From Dehalogenimonas sp. THU2 (lineage in GTDB: Bacteria; Chloroflexota; Dehalococcoidia; Dehalococcoidales; Dehalococcoidaceae): a DNA stretch of 64,000 nt. Under the pieces are notes generated by a model. The model saw only the letters and a list, made by a program, of their open reading frames with translations, had not been told where the DNA came from and searched no databases. Each line of letters opens with the position of its first letter. Within the stretch, counting starts at the first letter, position 1. The DNA lies in contig NZ_JBDLLU010000007.1 in assembly GCF_039749495.1 (NCBI RefSeq), positions 48,981 to 112,980 on the forward strand, read 5' to 3'. Shown piece by piece: positions 27,899 through 34,978 of the stretch. Both the position numbers and the translations under genes were made by a program.

Positions 27899-28684
27899 TT
27901 ACTCGGGCCGGAGATCGATGAAATGAGGTTCTATCCCGGCTTCACTTAACTTTTTAACCAGGTCAGGCAGTTCTTCCGATACCGTCACGACCACGACTTC
28001 CAATCCGTAGCGAACTGCTTCAATGGTAACTTCAGGTACAGCGTAAAAATACCGGGGCTCGACGCCGATCCGCCGCAAAGCGGCAATCGATTCAATGCCC
28101 GCGGCGGCGACGTGCTTCTGGTTTCTCACCAGAACCGCCAGACGCTCCAGATCAGCGTTATGAGAGCCGCCGTCACAGATTCCCGGTACCGCAGCCACGA
28201 ATGCCGTCCCCTTGTTCAGGGCGACGATGCCACGAACACCGGTAATACCGACATCTTCCCCGGCCGAGGCGCTGCAGGAAGCTTTGCCCCGGGCGCCGTT
28301 ACCTGGATTTTGCGATGCTACAAGTATGCCGTCTTTCATCGAGAGCGCAACTTCCTGCCCTTCCAAGATATCATCGACGGCTAGTGCCGCGTTGACTGAA
28401 ATGTCGGTAACCGCTTTTTCAGCTATGTTGACGTAATTATTCAGATCCCGGAGTTCTCTGAGCATCCAGTTAACCCCGCTGGAGGTTACCCGGTATCGGG
28501 ATCGTCCCTCCGAAATCACCAATTTATCGGCGATCATATGCTTTAGATACTCCGATATCGCCTGGGGTGTGATATCCATCTGTGCGGCGATAGCTTTCTG
28601 CTCGATCGCCGGGCCTTTAGATGCAATCTCGACAAGGATTTGAAAACGGGTGGAGGAGTTTTTATTTTGAAGAATATCGGCCAT
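27899..28684 (-). CDS. Winged-helix transcriptional regulator with C-terminal ligand-like domain
   Basis: A 261-residue protein. Residues about 8-75 form a winged helix (RFQILVEIASKGPAIEQK and MDITPQAISEYLKHMIADKL). The rest is a mixed alpha/beta domain with a Cys/Gly/Ala-rich stretch (ARGKASCSASAGEDVG) and VRGIVALNKGTAFVAAVPG. I recall similar long ArsR/MarR-like regulators in archaeal methanogens, but the effector is not recognisable. The minus-strand TATAAT at 28722-28717 may be its promoter. It lies beside attL of the mobile element and belongs to the chromosome side. Confidence 0.72.
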   Translation of the reverse strand: MADILQNKNSSTRFQILVEIASKGPAIEQKAIAAQMDITPQAISEYLKHMIADKLVISEGRSRYRVTSSGVNWMLRELRDLNNYVNIAEKAVTDISVNAALAVDDILEGQEVALSMKDGILVASQNPGNGARGKASCSASAGEDVGITGVRGIVALNKGTAFVAAVPGICDGGSHNADLERLAVLVRNQKHVAAAGIESIAALRRIGVEPRYFYAVPEVTIEAVRYGLEVVVVTVSEELPDLVKKLSEAGIEPHFIDLRPE

Positions 28685-28874
28685 ACGGTTCTCTTTTGAG
28701 ACGTTATTCGACTGGTATTATAACATGAAAATGTTTGCCGTATCCGTTAAAAGAAAGATATACGTTCGCCAGGTATACTGGTCGGTCGATGCTTTCAAAA
28801 GAGGCAACCGCCCCTGGGTCAACGTGAAACTCTAATGGTGGAGTAGGGCGAAAAGGAGTCGGGGATTGGAGAGA

Positions 28875-28921
28875 GAACGTGAGCCGCCTGGGGCTCGAAC
28901 CCAGCACAACCTGATTAAAAG
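28875..28921. repeat. attL: 47-bp direct repeat, partial tRNA-Lys copy
   Basis: It matches 32731-32777 exactly. It holds the 3' half of tRNA-Lys from the anticodon loop to the discriminator base plus five flanking bases. The bases on both sides differ from the other copy, which fixes the limits. Confidence 0.92.
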
Positions 28922-29029
28922 ATACAAGCCAAGCGTGAATCAGCGTACCAAATAGTCACTTTGGGGTGAAATTCTCGATTGGAGCGTACCTTTGTGTGCC
29001 CTCCTATACTATAGCGTTCCAGAGACTTG

Positions 29030-29049
29030 GTTAGCAAAATGTTAGCAAC
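29030..29049 (+). repeat. Left arm-type repeats (2 x GTTAGCAA)
   Basis: GTTAGCAA begins at 29030 and 29041, 11 bases apart, about 110 bases inside attL. The same pair with the same spacing sits inside the right end, which suggests integrase arm-binding sites. Confidence 0.6.
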
Positions 29050-29053
29050 AACG

Positions 29054-29458
29054 CTACTTGTAATAGGTAGCCCCGTTATATCTGACGCCGTTAACATCTT
29101 TGAGATACTTGAAACTATGCTGGCCTGTTTTACCGGTGGCAGGGTCCGTCAACGTAATGGAGTTGTATTCCCCAGTCGTAGCATCTATACCCAGTTCATA
29201 AGTATAGACTCGTTTACCATAAATTGAATCGATAATAGTAAAAGTGTTTCCACTGAAAGTTATGGTGACTTCGTAACCCAACAAGGTTTGAGTGTATGTT
29301 CCATTTGGTTTATTGGAATCAAGAGAGTTTGAAGAGACAGTATCATCAAACCAAGCAACGACATTGTTTTTTACATCGGCAAAAGGTTGCACGCCTTGGA
29401 AAGACAAGGCAACGACAACTATGATGGCCAGGAGGATTGCAATTTTCAGAAACTTCAT
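29054..29458 (-). CDS. Element-borne secreted or membrane-anchored small protein
   Basis: A 134-residue protein with a hydrophobic N-terminal segment (FLKIAILLAIIVVVALSFQG, residues 3-22), a signal peptide or anchor. The rest is short beta-rich repeats of about 15 residues (GYEVTITFSGNTFTI, GKRVYTYELGIDATTG, YNSITLTDPATGK), which recalls lipocalin-like small beta barrels. No family is assigned. GAGGAG lies five to eight bases before the ATG. It is probably cargo of the element, co-transcribed with the small membrane gene upstream. Confidence 0.7.
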   Translation of the reverse strand: MKFLKIAILLAIIVVVALSFQGVQPFADVKNNVVAWFDDTVSSNSLDSNKPNGTYTQTLLGYEVTITFSGNTFTIIDSIYGKRVYTYELGIDATTGEYNSITLTDPATGKTGQHSFKYLKDVNGVRYNGATYYK

Positions 29459-29530
29459 GATATCTCCTCGGAATCACTATATTCAGGGGCGTTCAAGTTT
29501 AGAATCGGTAAAACGTTTAAGCGAGGTTGA

Positions 29531-29734
29531 TTAACCAATAAATTGCAAAAGTATGAATGCCACAAAGATTCCAAAGACGAGAAATCCCCAAACCTGTGCG
29601 ATTCTTTGTAATTGTAGGCCGATCTCCTTTTGTTTATTTGGCTCTGCCATCGCCTTTCCTTGATAGTAGAAAGCGATGGCAGCACCACCAAGACCAACCA
29701 CAATTCCGGCCATCCATGCAGAAACATTATCCAC
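29531..29734 (-). CDS. Element-borne 67-residue membrane protein
   Basis: Two hydrophobic helices (residues about 7-24 and 48-66) flank a polar KAMAEPNKQKEIGLQLQR loop. The GTG start is supported by TTGGAG eight bases upstream. No family is recognised. It diverges from the LuxR-type gene across a 141-base spacer and precedes the secreted-protein gene by 72 bases. Confidence 0.62.
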   Translation of the reverse strand: MDNVSAWMAGIVVGLGGAAIAFYYQGKAMAEPNKQKEIGLQLQRIAQVWGFLVFGIFVAFILLQFIG

Positions 29735-29823
29735 TCAAGATTCTCCAAGAGAAAATATGGATTATATTATACACCCGTAAGTCAATGTTAGATGGCCCCG
29801 GGGGGGAGGGAATTAGTTAATGC

Positions 29824-29852
29824 TTGACAATGGTCATCTATAAGAGTACCCT
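29824..29852 (+). promoter_or_regulatory. Promoter of the element operon
   Basis: TTGACA (29824-29829), 17 bases, TACCCT (29847-29852). The weak -10 box suggests activator-dependent use. The ATG at 29876 has GGAGG seven bases upstream. Confidence 0.5.
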
Positions 29853-29858
29853 AGTACT
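29845..29858. promoter_or_regulatory. Inverted repeat over the -10 box, possible LuxR-type operator
   Basis: AGTAC-CCTA-GTACT, a 5+4+5 inverted repeat overlapping the -10 box just before the LuxR-type gene. Autoregulation is an inference. Confidence 0.4.
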
Positions 29859-29875
29859 TATATGGAGGTATATGA

Positions 29876-30343
29876 ATGGCCGACTTAACGTATAAACTCG
29901 ACATTAACCCTAGCTACGAATGGGGGGAAGGTGCGGAAGGTCTGGGCGTATCTCATCGGGAATTGGAAGTCTTCTCGTTGATTGTTGAAGGCTTTTCCAA
30001 TAAAGAAGCTGCGCAAATTCTCCATATCAATCACCAATCAGTGAAAAACCATCTTTACGCAATGTATAAAAAGCTAGGTGTTAAAAACGATATGCAAGCG
30101 TTGATCTTGCTTCTTCATAAGAACATGGTGAAGGCTAAGGCCAAAATGCCTTTAGGGAATAGAGCTTATGTTACAGACGTTAAGCTAGAAGCGTTAATCG
30201 ACCATTTCAGAAAATTGAATAGCGGGGAAGCATGGTCTTCAGATATAAACCGCAAGAATATAAGATTATTCAAAGTATGGTTAAGGGAACATGGGATTGA
30301 CGTTGAGAACTGGGAGAATACTGACATTGAAACCGGAGAATGA
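29876..30343 (+). CDS. LuxR-type HTH regulator of the element
   Basis: A 155-residue protein. Residues about 22-85 form a GerE/LuxR helix-turn-helix: GLGVSHRELEVFSLIVEGFS, NKEAAQILHINHQSVKNHLY and AMYKKLGVKNDMQAL. There is no receiver or autoinducer domain; the C-terminal 70 residues are unassigned. It is the first gene of the rep-xis-int unit, so it probably sets element gene expression or copy number. Confidence 0.8.
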   Translation: MADLTYKLDINPSYEWGEGAEGLGVSHRELEVFSLIVEGFSNKEAAQILHINHQSVKNHLYAMYKKLGVKNDMQALILLLHKNMVKAKAKMPLGNRAYVTDVKLEALIDHFRKLNSGEAWSSDINRKNIRLFKVWLREHGIDVENWENTDIETGE

Positions 30344-31313
30344 AGGTGGTTGCGGTGGTGGTGTGGTGAAGTGGGGCGGCAGCCACCTGAACGAACCGGG
30401 AGCACAGAGCGACGCGATGTGCGAAGAGTGGCGTATTACGCCACTCGATGCCGTGGTTCAGGCAGCGGCAGCCGCGCCAGCGACAGACGGGGAGGCGTCT
30501 CCCCCGTCGTTCCCTCCTTCTTTCCTCGTCCAGAACAAGGATAATGTCAACGCTCAATTCTATAAAGCCAAGTCTCTTCTTACAATGTGGGACTTCTTGG
30601 AATACAAAGGACGCATTGGTACGACAATTATTGCGCTGAACCATAAGGAAGACCCGTCTTTAATGCGGTTGATGCCTGCCACTTGTCGATGTCGTTACTT
30701 CGATGATGGCAGGAGGCATATTTCCAGCAAGATAAACAAGAGACTCGGAAAGTTTAATAAAGTTCCGGGCTTGATGATGACACTGACCTATGACCCCAAA
30801 AAGACAACCAAGCAGGATGCCTGGGCTAAGTTCGGTAAGGACACCAGGAAGTTTTTAAACAGCGTCAACCAATATCGTAAAAGACGGGGTTGGCGTCGAT
30901 TGCATTATCTGTGGGTTGTCGAAGTGCAAGAAGATACTGGCTATCCTCATGTGCACATCTTTTTTCCAAACTTAAAGTGGTTGGCTCCTCTCTCAATTCT
31001 CAACGGGAACTGGAGTGAAGGACGGGCTAACGTTAGCAGTCCAAAGAAATTGACCACCAATTGTGCTGCATACATTTCAAAGTACCTGCGGAAAATGAAT
31101 GGCTGGACTGATTTACATCTTGCCATGCTTTGGAGTGGTCGCAATCGAATGTACGGGTTTTCAAGAGGTTTTTCTCCAAAAGAAGAGAAGCCTGAAAGCG
31201 AATGGAACCGATGGCATATTATCAACACAAATAAACCGGAGGAACTGGAGCAATCCCTTGAAGCTGGCGGGTTTACCATTACAAAGGACACAGGAAAGCG
31301 TAAACTCGTATGA
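30291..31313 (+). CDS. Rolling-circle replication initiator (HUH endonuclease)
   Basis: Up to 340 residues. HUH Rep motifs occur in order: motif 1 LMMTLTYDP (near 162), motif 2 with the metal-binding His pair YPHVHIFF (near 218) and motif 3 YISKYLRK with the nicking Tyr (near 261). Such proteins nick a double-strand origin and stay bound to the 5' end. The start is uncertain: 30291 overlaps the LuxR-type gene by 53 bases, and later starts are a GTG at 30363 and an ATG at 30417. The Ala/Pro-rich stretch around codons 60-80 may be untranslated. Its stop overlaps the xis start (ATGA). Confidence 0.8.
   Translation: MGLTLRTGRILTLKPENEGGCGGGVVKWGGSHLNEPGAQSDAMCEEWRITPLDAVVQAAAAAPATDGEASPPSFPPSFLVQNKDNVNAQFYKAKSLLTMWDFLEYKGRIGTTIIALNHKEDPSLMRLMPATCRCRYFDDGRRHISSKINKRLGKFNKVPGLMMTLTYDPKKTTKQDAWAKFGKDTRKFLNSVNQYRKRRGWRRLHYLWVVEVQEDTGYPHVHIFFPNLKWLAPLSILNGNWSEGRANVSSPKKLTTNCAAYISKYLRKMNGWTDLHLAMLWSGRNRMYGFSRGFSPKEEKPESEWNRWHIINTNKPEELEQSLEAGGFTITKDTGKRKLV
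30426..30446. promoter_or_regulatory. Perfect hairpin, candidate double-strand origin
   Basis: GAGTGGCGTA / TACGCCACTC arms of ten bases around a single T. The apex GTATTAC recalls the TAATATTAC-type nick loops of other HUH replicons. It lies in the 5' part of rep, where many rolling-circle plasmids keep their origin. The assignment is by position and shape only. Confidence 0.35.
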
Positions 31314-31531
31314 AGGATTCTTCGGTTCAAAAACATTCCAGCTTAACCAAGGTTCAACAAGGCAAGAGATTGTGCTTAACTGTTCCGGAGGCAGCGGAGA
31401 TGCTAGGCATTTCTCGCAATCATGCCTATGAATTAGTACGGCAAAATCAACTCCCATCGGTTAAACTTGGAAACCGGATAGTCATTCCAAAAATACGGCT
31501 TGAGAAATTTCTTGAAGGAGGCGGCGCATGA
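31310..31531 (+). CDS. Excisionase-type helix-turn-helix protein
   Basis: A 73-residue protein with the HTH_17/excisionase pattern LTVPEAAEMLGISRNHAYEL followed by VRQNQLPSVKLGNRIVIP and the closing KIRLEKFLEGG. It probably binds near the attachment site and steers the integrase toward excision. Its start and stop each overlap the neighbouring rep and int genes by four bases. Confidence 0.85.
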   Translation: MKDSSVQKHSSLTKVQQGKRLCLTVPEAAEMLGISRNHAYELVRQNQLPSVKLGNRIVIPKIRLEKFLEGGGA

Positions 31532-32802
31532 AGGGTCACATCACAAAACGAAGTGAAGGCAGTTGGAGTGTTGTGGTGGAACTTGCGCGGGATCCTGCGA
31601 CTGGCAAGCGGCGCCAGGCTTGGCATACTATCAAAGGGAATAAAAAGGATGCGGAGCGTTACCTGCGGGAATTGCTGACCTCCGTTGATGATGGCCTCTA
31701 TATCAAGCCTCAAAAGGTGACTCTTGCGGATTGGCTGACTCAGTGGTGTACTGATTATGTGCCTATCCAAAGCACTCAAAGGACTGCGGATAGTTATCGC
31801 TCAAATATCAATCGCCATATCATCCCAGCTCTGGGAAAAATCGGCCTGTCCCAACTCGAACCGCAACATTTACAGTCCTACTATGCAAAGGCTCTTAAAT
31901 CTGGAAGGGCTGACGGTAAGGGCGGTCTATCCCCTCGAAGTGTGATTTATCATCACAGGATTATCCATAAAGCCTTGAACCAAGCTGTGAAAATGGGGTT
32001 ACTCGTGCGTAATGTGGCGGCATTGGTCGAACCCCCGCGCGCGGTTAAATCAACAATTCACACACTGGCGGCAAGCGAAATACCGAAATTGCTTGATGCG
32101 TTACATGAAACCAGCTTTTATGTGTTCTACTGTGTTTTGCTGTATTGTGGTCTTCGCCGGGGTGAAGGATTGGCGCTTAGATGGCGTAGCATCGATCTGG
32201 TCAATCATAAATTGGAGGTAACAGAAACCGCTTTCAAGCTAGACGATGGTACCTACGTGGTCAAGGAACCTAAAACCCCACATAGCAAAAGGAATGTTTC
32301 AATTCCGCCTTCTCTTGCGCTCCTCCTCTTGGAGTACAAGGCTAACCAGAAGGCACTGAAGGACGAATTAGGGGTTGAACTTCAACGGGATGACTTCGTG
32401 TTCCCCCAACTTGATGGAAGGCCTGTAAATCCAAACGCTGTTTCTGATGCCTTCCATAACGCAGTTGCTAGAGTAGGTATTAAAATGCGGCTTCATGACC
32501 TTCGCCATGCTCATGCAATACTCATGCTACAAGCGGGTATTCACCCTAAGATAGTCTCTGAGCGTCTCGGACACGCAAATATCGGAATAACCCTCGATAC
32601 ATACAGTCATGTTTTGCCTGGGCTCCAAGAAGCTGCGGCTTTGAAGTTCGATGCTCTGTTGGATGAAGGGTCTGCTAACCAAGAAATAAGCCCATCCGTT
32701 AGCAAACGGTTAGCAAAAGGGGAAGGGGTTGAACGTGAGCCGCCTGGGGCTCGAACCCAGCACAACCTGATTAAAAGTCAGGTGCTCTACCAACTGAGCT
32801 AG
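31528..32802 (+). CDS. int: Tyrosine recombinase (phage-type integrase)
   Basis: A 424-residue protein: an N-terminal arm-binding part, a SAM-like core-binding domain (about 65-175) and the catalytic domain with Arg in CGLRRGEGLALRW (near 208), HxxR in HDLRHAHA (near 322), His in LGHANIG (near 347) and Tyr in DTYSHVL (near 357). The reading frame passes through attR and ends inside tRNA-Lys on the other strand. The last eight residues (SQVLYQLS) are therefore host-encoded, and in the excised circle they would become RYKPSVNQRTK. The catalytic core is unaffected. Confidence 0.93.
   Translation: MKGHITKRSEGSWSVVVELARDPATGKRRQAWHTIKGNKKDAERYLRELLTSVDDGLYIKPQKVTLADWLTQWCTDYVPIQSTQRTADSYRSNINRHIIPALGKIGLSQLEPQHLQSYYAKALKSGRADGKGGLSPRSVIYHHRIIHKALNQAVKMGLLVRNVAALVEPPRAVKSTIHTLAASEIPKLLDALHETSFYVFYCVLLYCGLRRGEGLALRWRSIDLVNHKLEVTETAFKLDDGTYVVKEPKTPHSKRNVSIPPSLALLLLEYKANQKALKDELGVELQRDDFVFPQLDGRPVNPNAVSDAFHNAVARVGIKMRLHDLRHAHAILMLQAGIHPKIVSERLGHANIGITLDTYSHVLPGLQEAAALKFDALLDEGSANQEISPSVSKRLAKGEGVEREPPGARTQHNLIKSQVLYQLS
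32698..32718 (+). repeat. Right arm-type repeats (2 x GTTAGCAA)
   Basis: GTTAGCAA begins at 32698 and 32709, 11 bases apart, inside the int 3' end and 12 bases from attR. An inverted copy (TGCTAACC) lies at 32673-32680. This mirrors the left pair. Confidence 0.6.
32731..32777. repeat. attR: 47-bp direct repeat within tRNA-Lys
   Basis: Exact copy of 28875-28921. It covers the 3' half of the functional tRNA-Lys gene and the end of int. Confidence 0.92.
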
Positions 32803-32808
32803 CGGCCC
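32736..32808 (-). tRNA. tRNA-Lys (anticodon TTT)
   Basis: A 73-base cloverleaf: acceptor GGGCCGC pairs with GCGGCTC (one G:T), D-loop AGCTCAGTTGGTAGAGC, anticodon loop CTTTTAA, T-loop GGTTCGAGC. The discriminator is A and CCA is not encoded. It is the target of the integrated element; the 5' half lies outside the element, so the gene stays functional. Confidence 0.95.
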
Positions 32809-32866
32809 ATGTAAAGAAGAGTTTATCAAAACTCGCAGGTATGATGCAACTAAGCGAGTCTGAATT

Positions 32867-33373
32867 CTAGGAGTCTGGCAGGTTTTTCAAGTCTTCTAAG
32901 ACGAAATCGATTACCTTTTTGACCGCGGCGTTCACCTCTGGCGTAAGACCTTCATGTAACGCCAGGCTGCCCGGCTGGATGCCGTAGAAGACGATATCTT
33001 CGGGCAGTTCGTCAGTCATTCTCAGGAAAAAGATCGCTTCATGGACGCCGATGTCGTGCACCGAAATGCTCATCTGTTTAATCTCGGCCAGTTGACCGGG
33101 ACCGAAACGGAAGACCGCGCCGGGTTCGGATTCGGCGGCTACGGCATCGACGATGATGACCTTTTTCCGGCCGCGTATGATATCCATCAGTTCCATGGCC
33201 CGGGTGGCGCCGTCCACTACTTCCACGCCTTCTGGCAGCGGCAGTTTCTGCAGAGCCTCTATGACCCGGATTCCAGCGGCTTCATCGCTCAAAAGGATAT
33301 TGCCCACCCCCAGCACCAGCACCGGGGGCGGGCAATCCATGTTGTTTTGTTGCGGTTGAGTCTGATCAGCCAT
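32867..33373 (-). CDS. [NiFe] hydrogenase maturation protease
   Basis: A 168-residue HupD/HyaD/HycI-type endopeptidase that trims the C-terminal peptide of the large subunit after nickel insertion. Signatures: VLGVGNILLSDEAAGIRV (with the metal-ligand acid), VVDGATRAMELMD, IIVDAV and SVHDIGVHEA with the conserved His. The start four bases after the large-subunit stop was chosen over a frame extending far into that gene. It is last in the hydrogenase operon; its substrate, the 15-residue tail of HupL, is encoded next door. Confidence 0.92.
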   Translation of the reverse strand: MADQTQPQQNNMDCPPPVLVLGVGNILLSDEAAGIRVIEALQKLPLPEGVEVVDGATRAMELMDIIRGRKKVIIVDAVAAESEPGAVFRFGPGQLAEIKQMSISVHDIGVHEAIFFLRMTDELPEDIVFYGIQPGSLALHEGLTPEVNAAVKKVIDFVLEDLKNLPDS

Positions 33374-33377
33374 GCTG

Positions 33378-34949
33378 TTAGGCGATTCGGTATTCACCGA
33401 TGGTATCGCCGTTCGGCCGGACCAGGTGCACGGCGCAGGCCAGGCAGGGATCGAACGCCCTGACGATACGGACGACCTCGAAAGGATTCTCTTCGTCCCT
33501 GACTTTGGCGCCAATGAGCGATTGTTCGATGGCTCCCGGTTGGTCGCGGTCATCCCGCGGCGAGCAGTTCCAGGTTGAAGGAACGACGCACTGGTAGCGG
33601 TCGATAACGCCATTCTTGATGCTGATCCAGTGACCCAGGGCGCCGCGGGGCGCTTCCCAGAGGCCCATGCCTTCGGCGGAGTCGGGGATCTCGATGGGTA
33701 CGTTCCAGGGATCGCCGACCTTGAGTTCGTCGAGCCATTTATCCATGGCGTCGGCGACGATCTTGCATTCGAGGGCACGTGCGGCGTGGCGGCCCAGGGT
33801 GCTGAAGAGAGCCGAAGGTCCGGCGCCGAAGTGGCCCAAGGTGTCGTTGACCATCTGCTGCACGGTGGGATCTCCGGCCAAGTAGGCTACCAGAACGCGC
33901 GGCAATGGGCCGACCTCATGGACCTCGCCGTTGTATCGCGGCGCCTTGAGCCAGGAGTACGCGCCGCTCTTGTTGTGGTTATCGATGGTATCGGTGCCGG
34001 ACGGATGACCGCTGGAACTATCGAACCATCCGTACTTGACATCTTCGGTAATGAATTGAGGGTTGAAAGCAGTCAGGTTTAAATTGGCATCGGCAACGCC
34101 GTTCGGCAGGACACGCCGGCGCTTAGTGAGATCGGCATTGGAATCCAGGTCGAAGACGCCGTAAGACAAGACTTTCCCGCAGCCGAAACCCTGGTCGAAA
34201 TGATCGGAGTAAGCCTCCGCTACGGCGATCACGTCGGGGATATACACATTGTCGGTAAAGTCCCGCAGGATTTTGAGCTTGGTCCTAAACTGTTCGATGT
34301 TCAGGTCGGTCGGCCCCTGAGTGACGCCGCCGGCGGTCAGGCCGGGACCGTGGGGGATGCGGCCGAAGAAAATGGTAGCCATCTCGTGGGCCAGGCGCCG
34401 CATATCCAATGCCTTTACATAATCAGCGGTTGCCTTCTGATTGACGGCTTTTGATAGCCGGTAGTCGCCTTCGTACCTGGGCCAGAACGGGCCGAGCATA
34501 GCCAGATCGTTAGCGGACAACGCGCGTTCGATAAACTTCTTTACCTTAAGAAGACCAAGGTCGTTACCGGTGTAGTCGGCGGCGGCGGTAACGTCGACGT
34601 AGTCGAGAGCCGCGAGATGGTAGAAGTGCAGGATATGCGATTGCACATAATTGGCTCCCTGAATCAGGTTACGGATAATGCGCCCGTTGTCCGGGATCTG
34701 GCCGGCTACGCCCAAAGCGCTATCAAGGTTGAGCACCGAGGTTACGCCGTGAGAGACCGGGCAGACGCCGCAGATTCTCTGTGTATAGTGTTGGGCATCC
34801 AGCGGATGATGCCCCTTCATGAAGATCTCAAAGCCGCGGAAAAGCGTACCGGAGGAATGTGCGTCCTTGACGACGCCGTTTTCTACGACCACCTCGATCT
34901 TAAGATGGCCTTCGATGCGGGAAATCGGATCGATTACTATCTTTGCCAT
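33378..34949 (-). CDS. hupL: [NiFe] hydrogenase large subunit
   Basis: A 523-residue catalytic subunit of a group-1 uptake hydrogenase that oxidises H2. The Ni-binding pairs are seen as RICGVCPVSHG (near 58) and FDPCLACAVH (499-508). The last 15 residues after His508 form the extension removed by the protease encoded downstream. It partners the small subunit and ferredoxin-like subunit upstream. In organohalide-respiring Dehalococcoidia this Hup complex feeds electrons toward the dehalogenase complex (known for Dehalococcoides; inferred here). Confidence 0.96.
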   Translation of the reverse strand: MAKIVIDPISRIEGHLKIEVVVENGVVKDAHSSGTLFRGFEIFMKGHHPLDAQHYTQRICGVCPVSHGVTSVLNLDSALGVAGQIPDNGRIIRNLIQGANYVQSHILHFYHLAALDYVDVTAAADYTGNDLGLLKVKKFIERALSANDLAMLGPFWPRYEGDYRLSKAVNQKATADYVKALDMRRLAHEMATIFFGRIPHGPGLTAGGVTQGPTDLNIEQFRTKLKILRDFTDNVYIPDVIAVAEAYSDHFDQGFGCGKVLSYGVFDLDSNADLTKRRRVLPNGVADANLNLTAFNPQFITEDVKYGWFDSSSGHPSGTDTIDNHNKSGAYSWLKAPRYNGEVHEVGPLPRVLVAYLAGDPTVQQMVNDTLGHFGAGPSALFSTLGRHAARALECKIVADAMDKWLDELKVGDPWNVPIEIPDSAEGMGLWEAPRGALGHWISIKNGVIDRYQCVVPSTWNCSPRDDRDQPGAIEQSLIGAKVRDEENPFEVVRIVRAFDPCLACAVHLVRPNGDTIGEYRIA

Positions 34950-34978
34950 TCTGTTATTCTCCTTTCACTTTCCGCGAC

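Larger units (their letters stand above)
28875..32777. mobile_element. Integrated rolling-circle-type element in tRNA-Lys
   Basis: A 3.86-kb unit bounded by 47-bp perfect direct repeats (28875-28921 and 32731-32777), the right copy lying inside an intact tRNA-Lys gene. Contents from left: a secreted/membrane-anchored small protein and a small membrane protein (minus strand), then a plus-strand overlapping operon of LuxR-type regulator, HUH replication initiator, excisionase and tyrosine integrase. There are no conjugation, capsid or resistance genes. This is best described as an integrative plasmid-like or satellite element able to excise and probably replicate by rolling circle. Confidence 0.88.

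Noticed and set aside
28704..28907. 67-codon minus-strand frame spanning attL
   Set aside because: It runs across the attachment repeat and has no ribosome site or recognisable pattern.
29455..29748. 97-codon frame overlapping the 67-residue membrane gene
   Set aside because: It is in another frame without a ribosome site, while the 67-residue frame has GGAG at good spacing and two clear hydrophobic helices.
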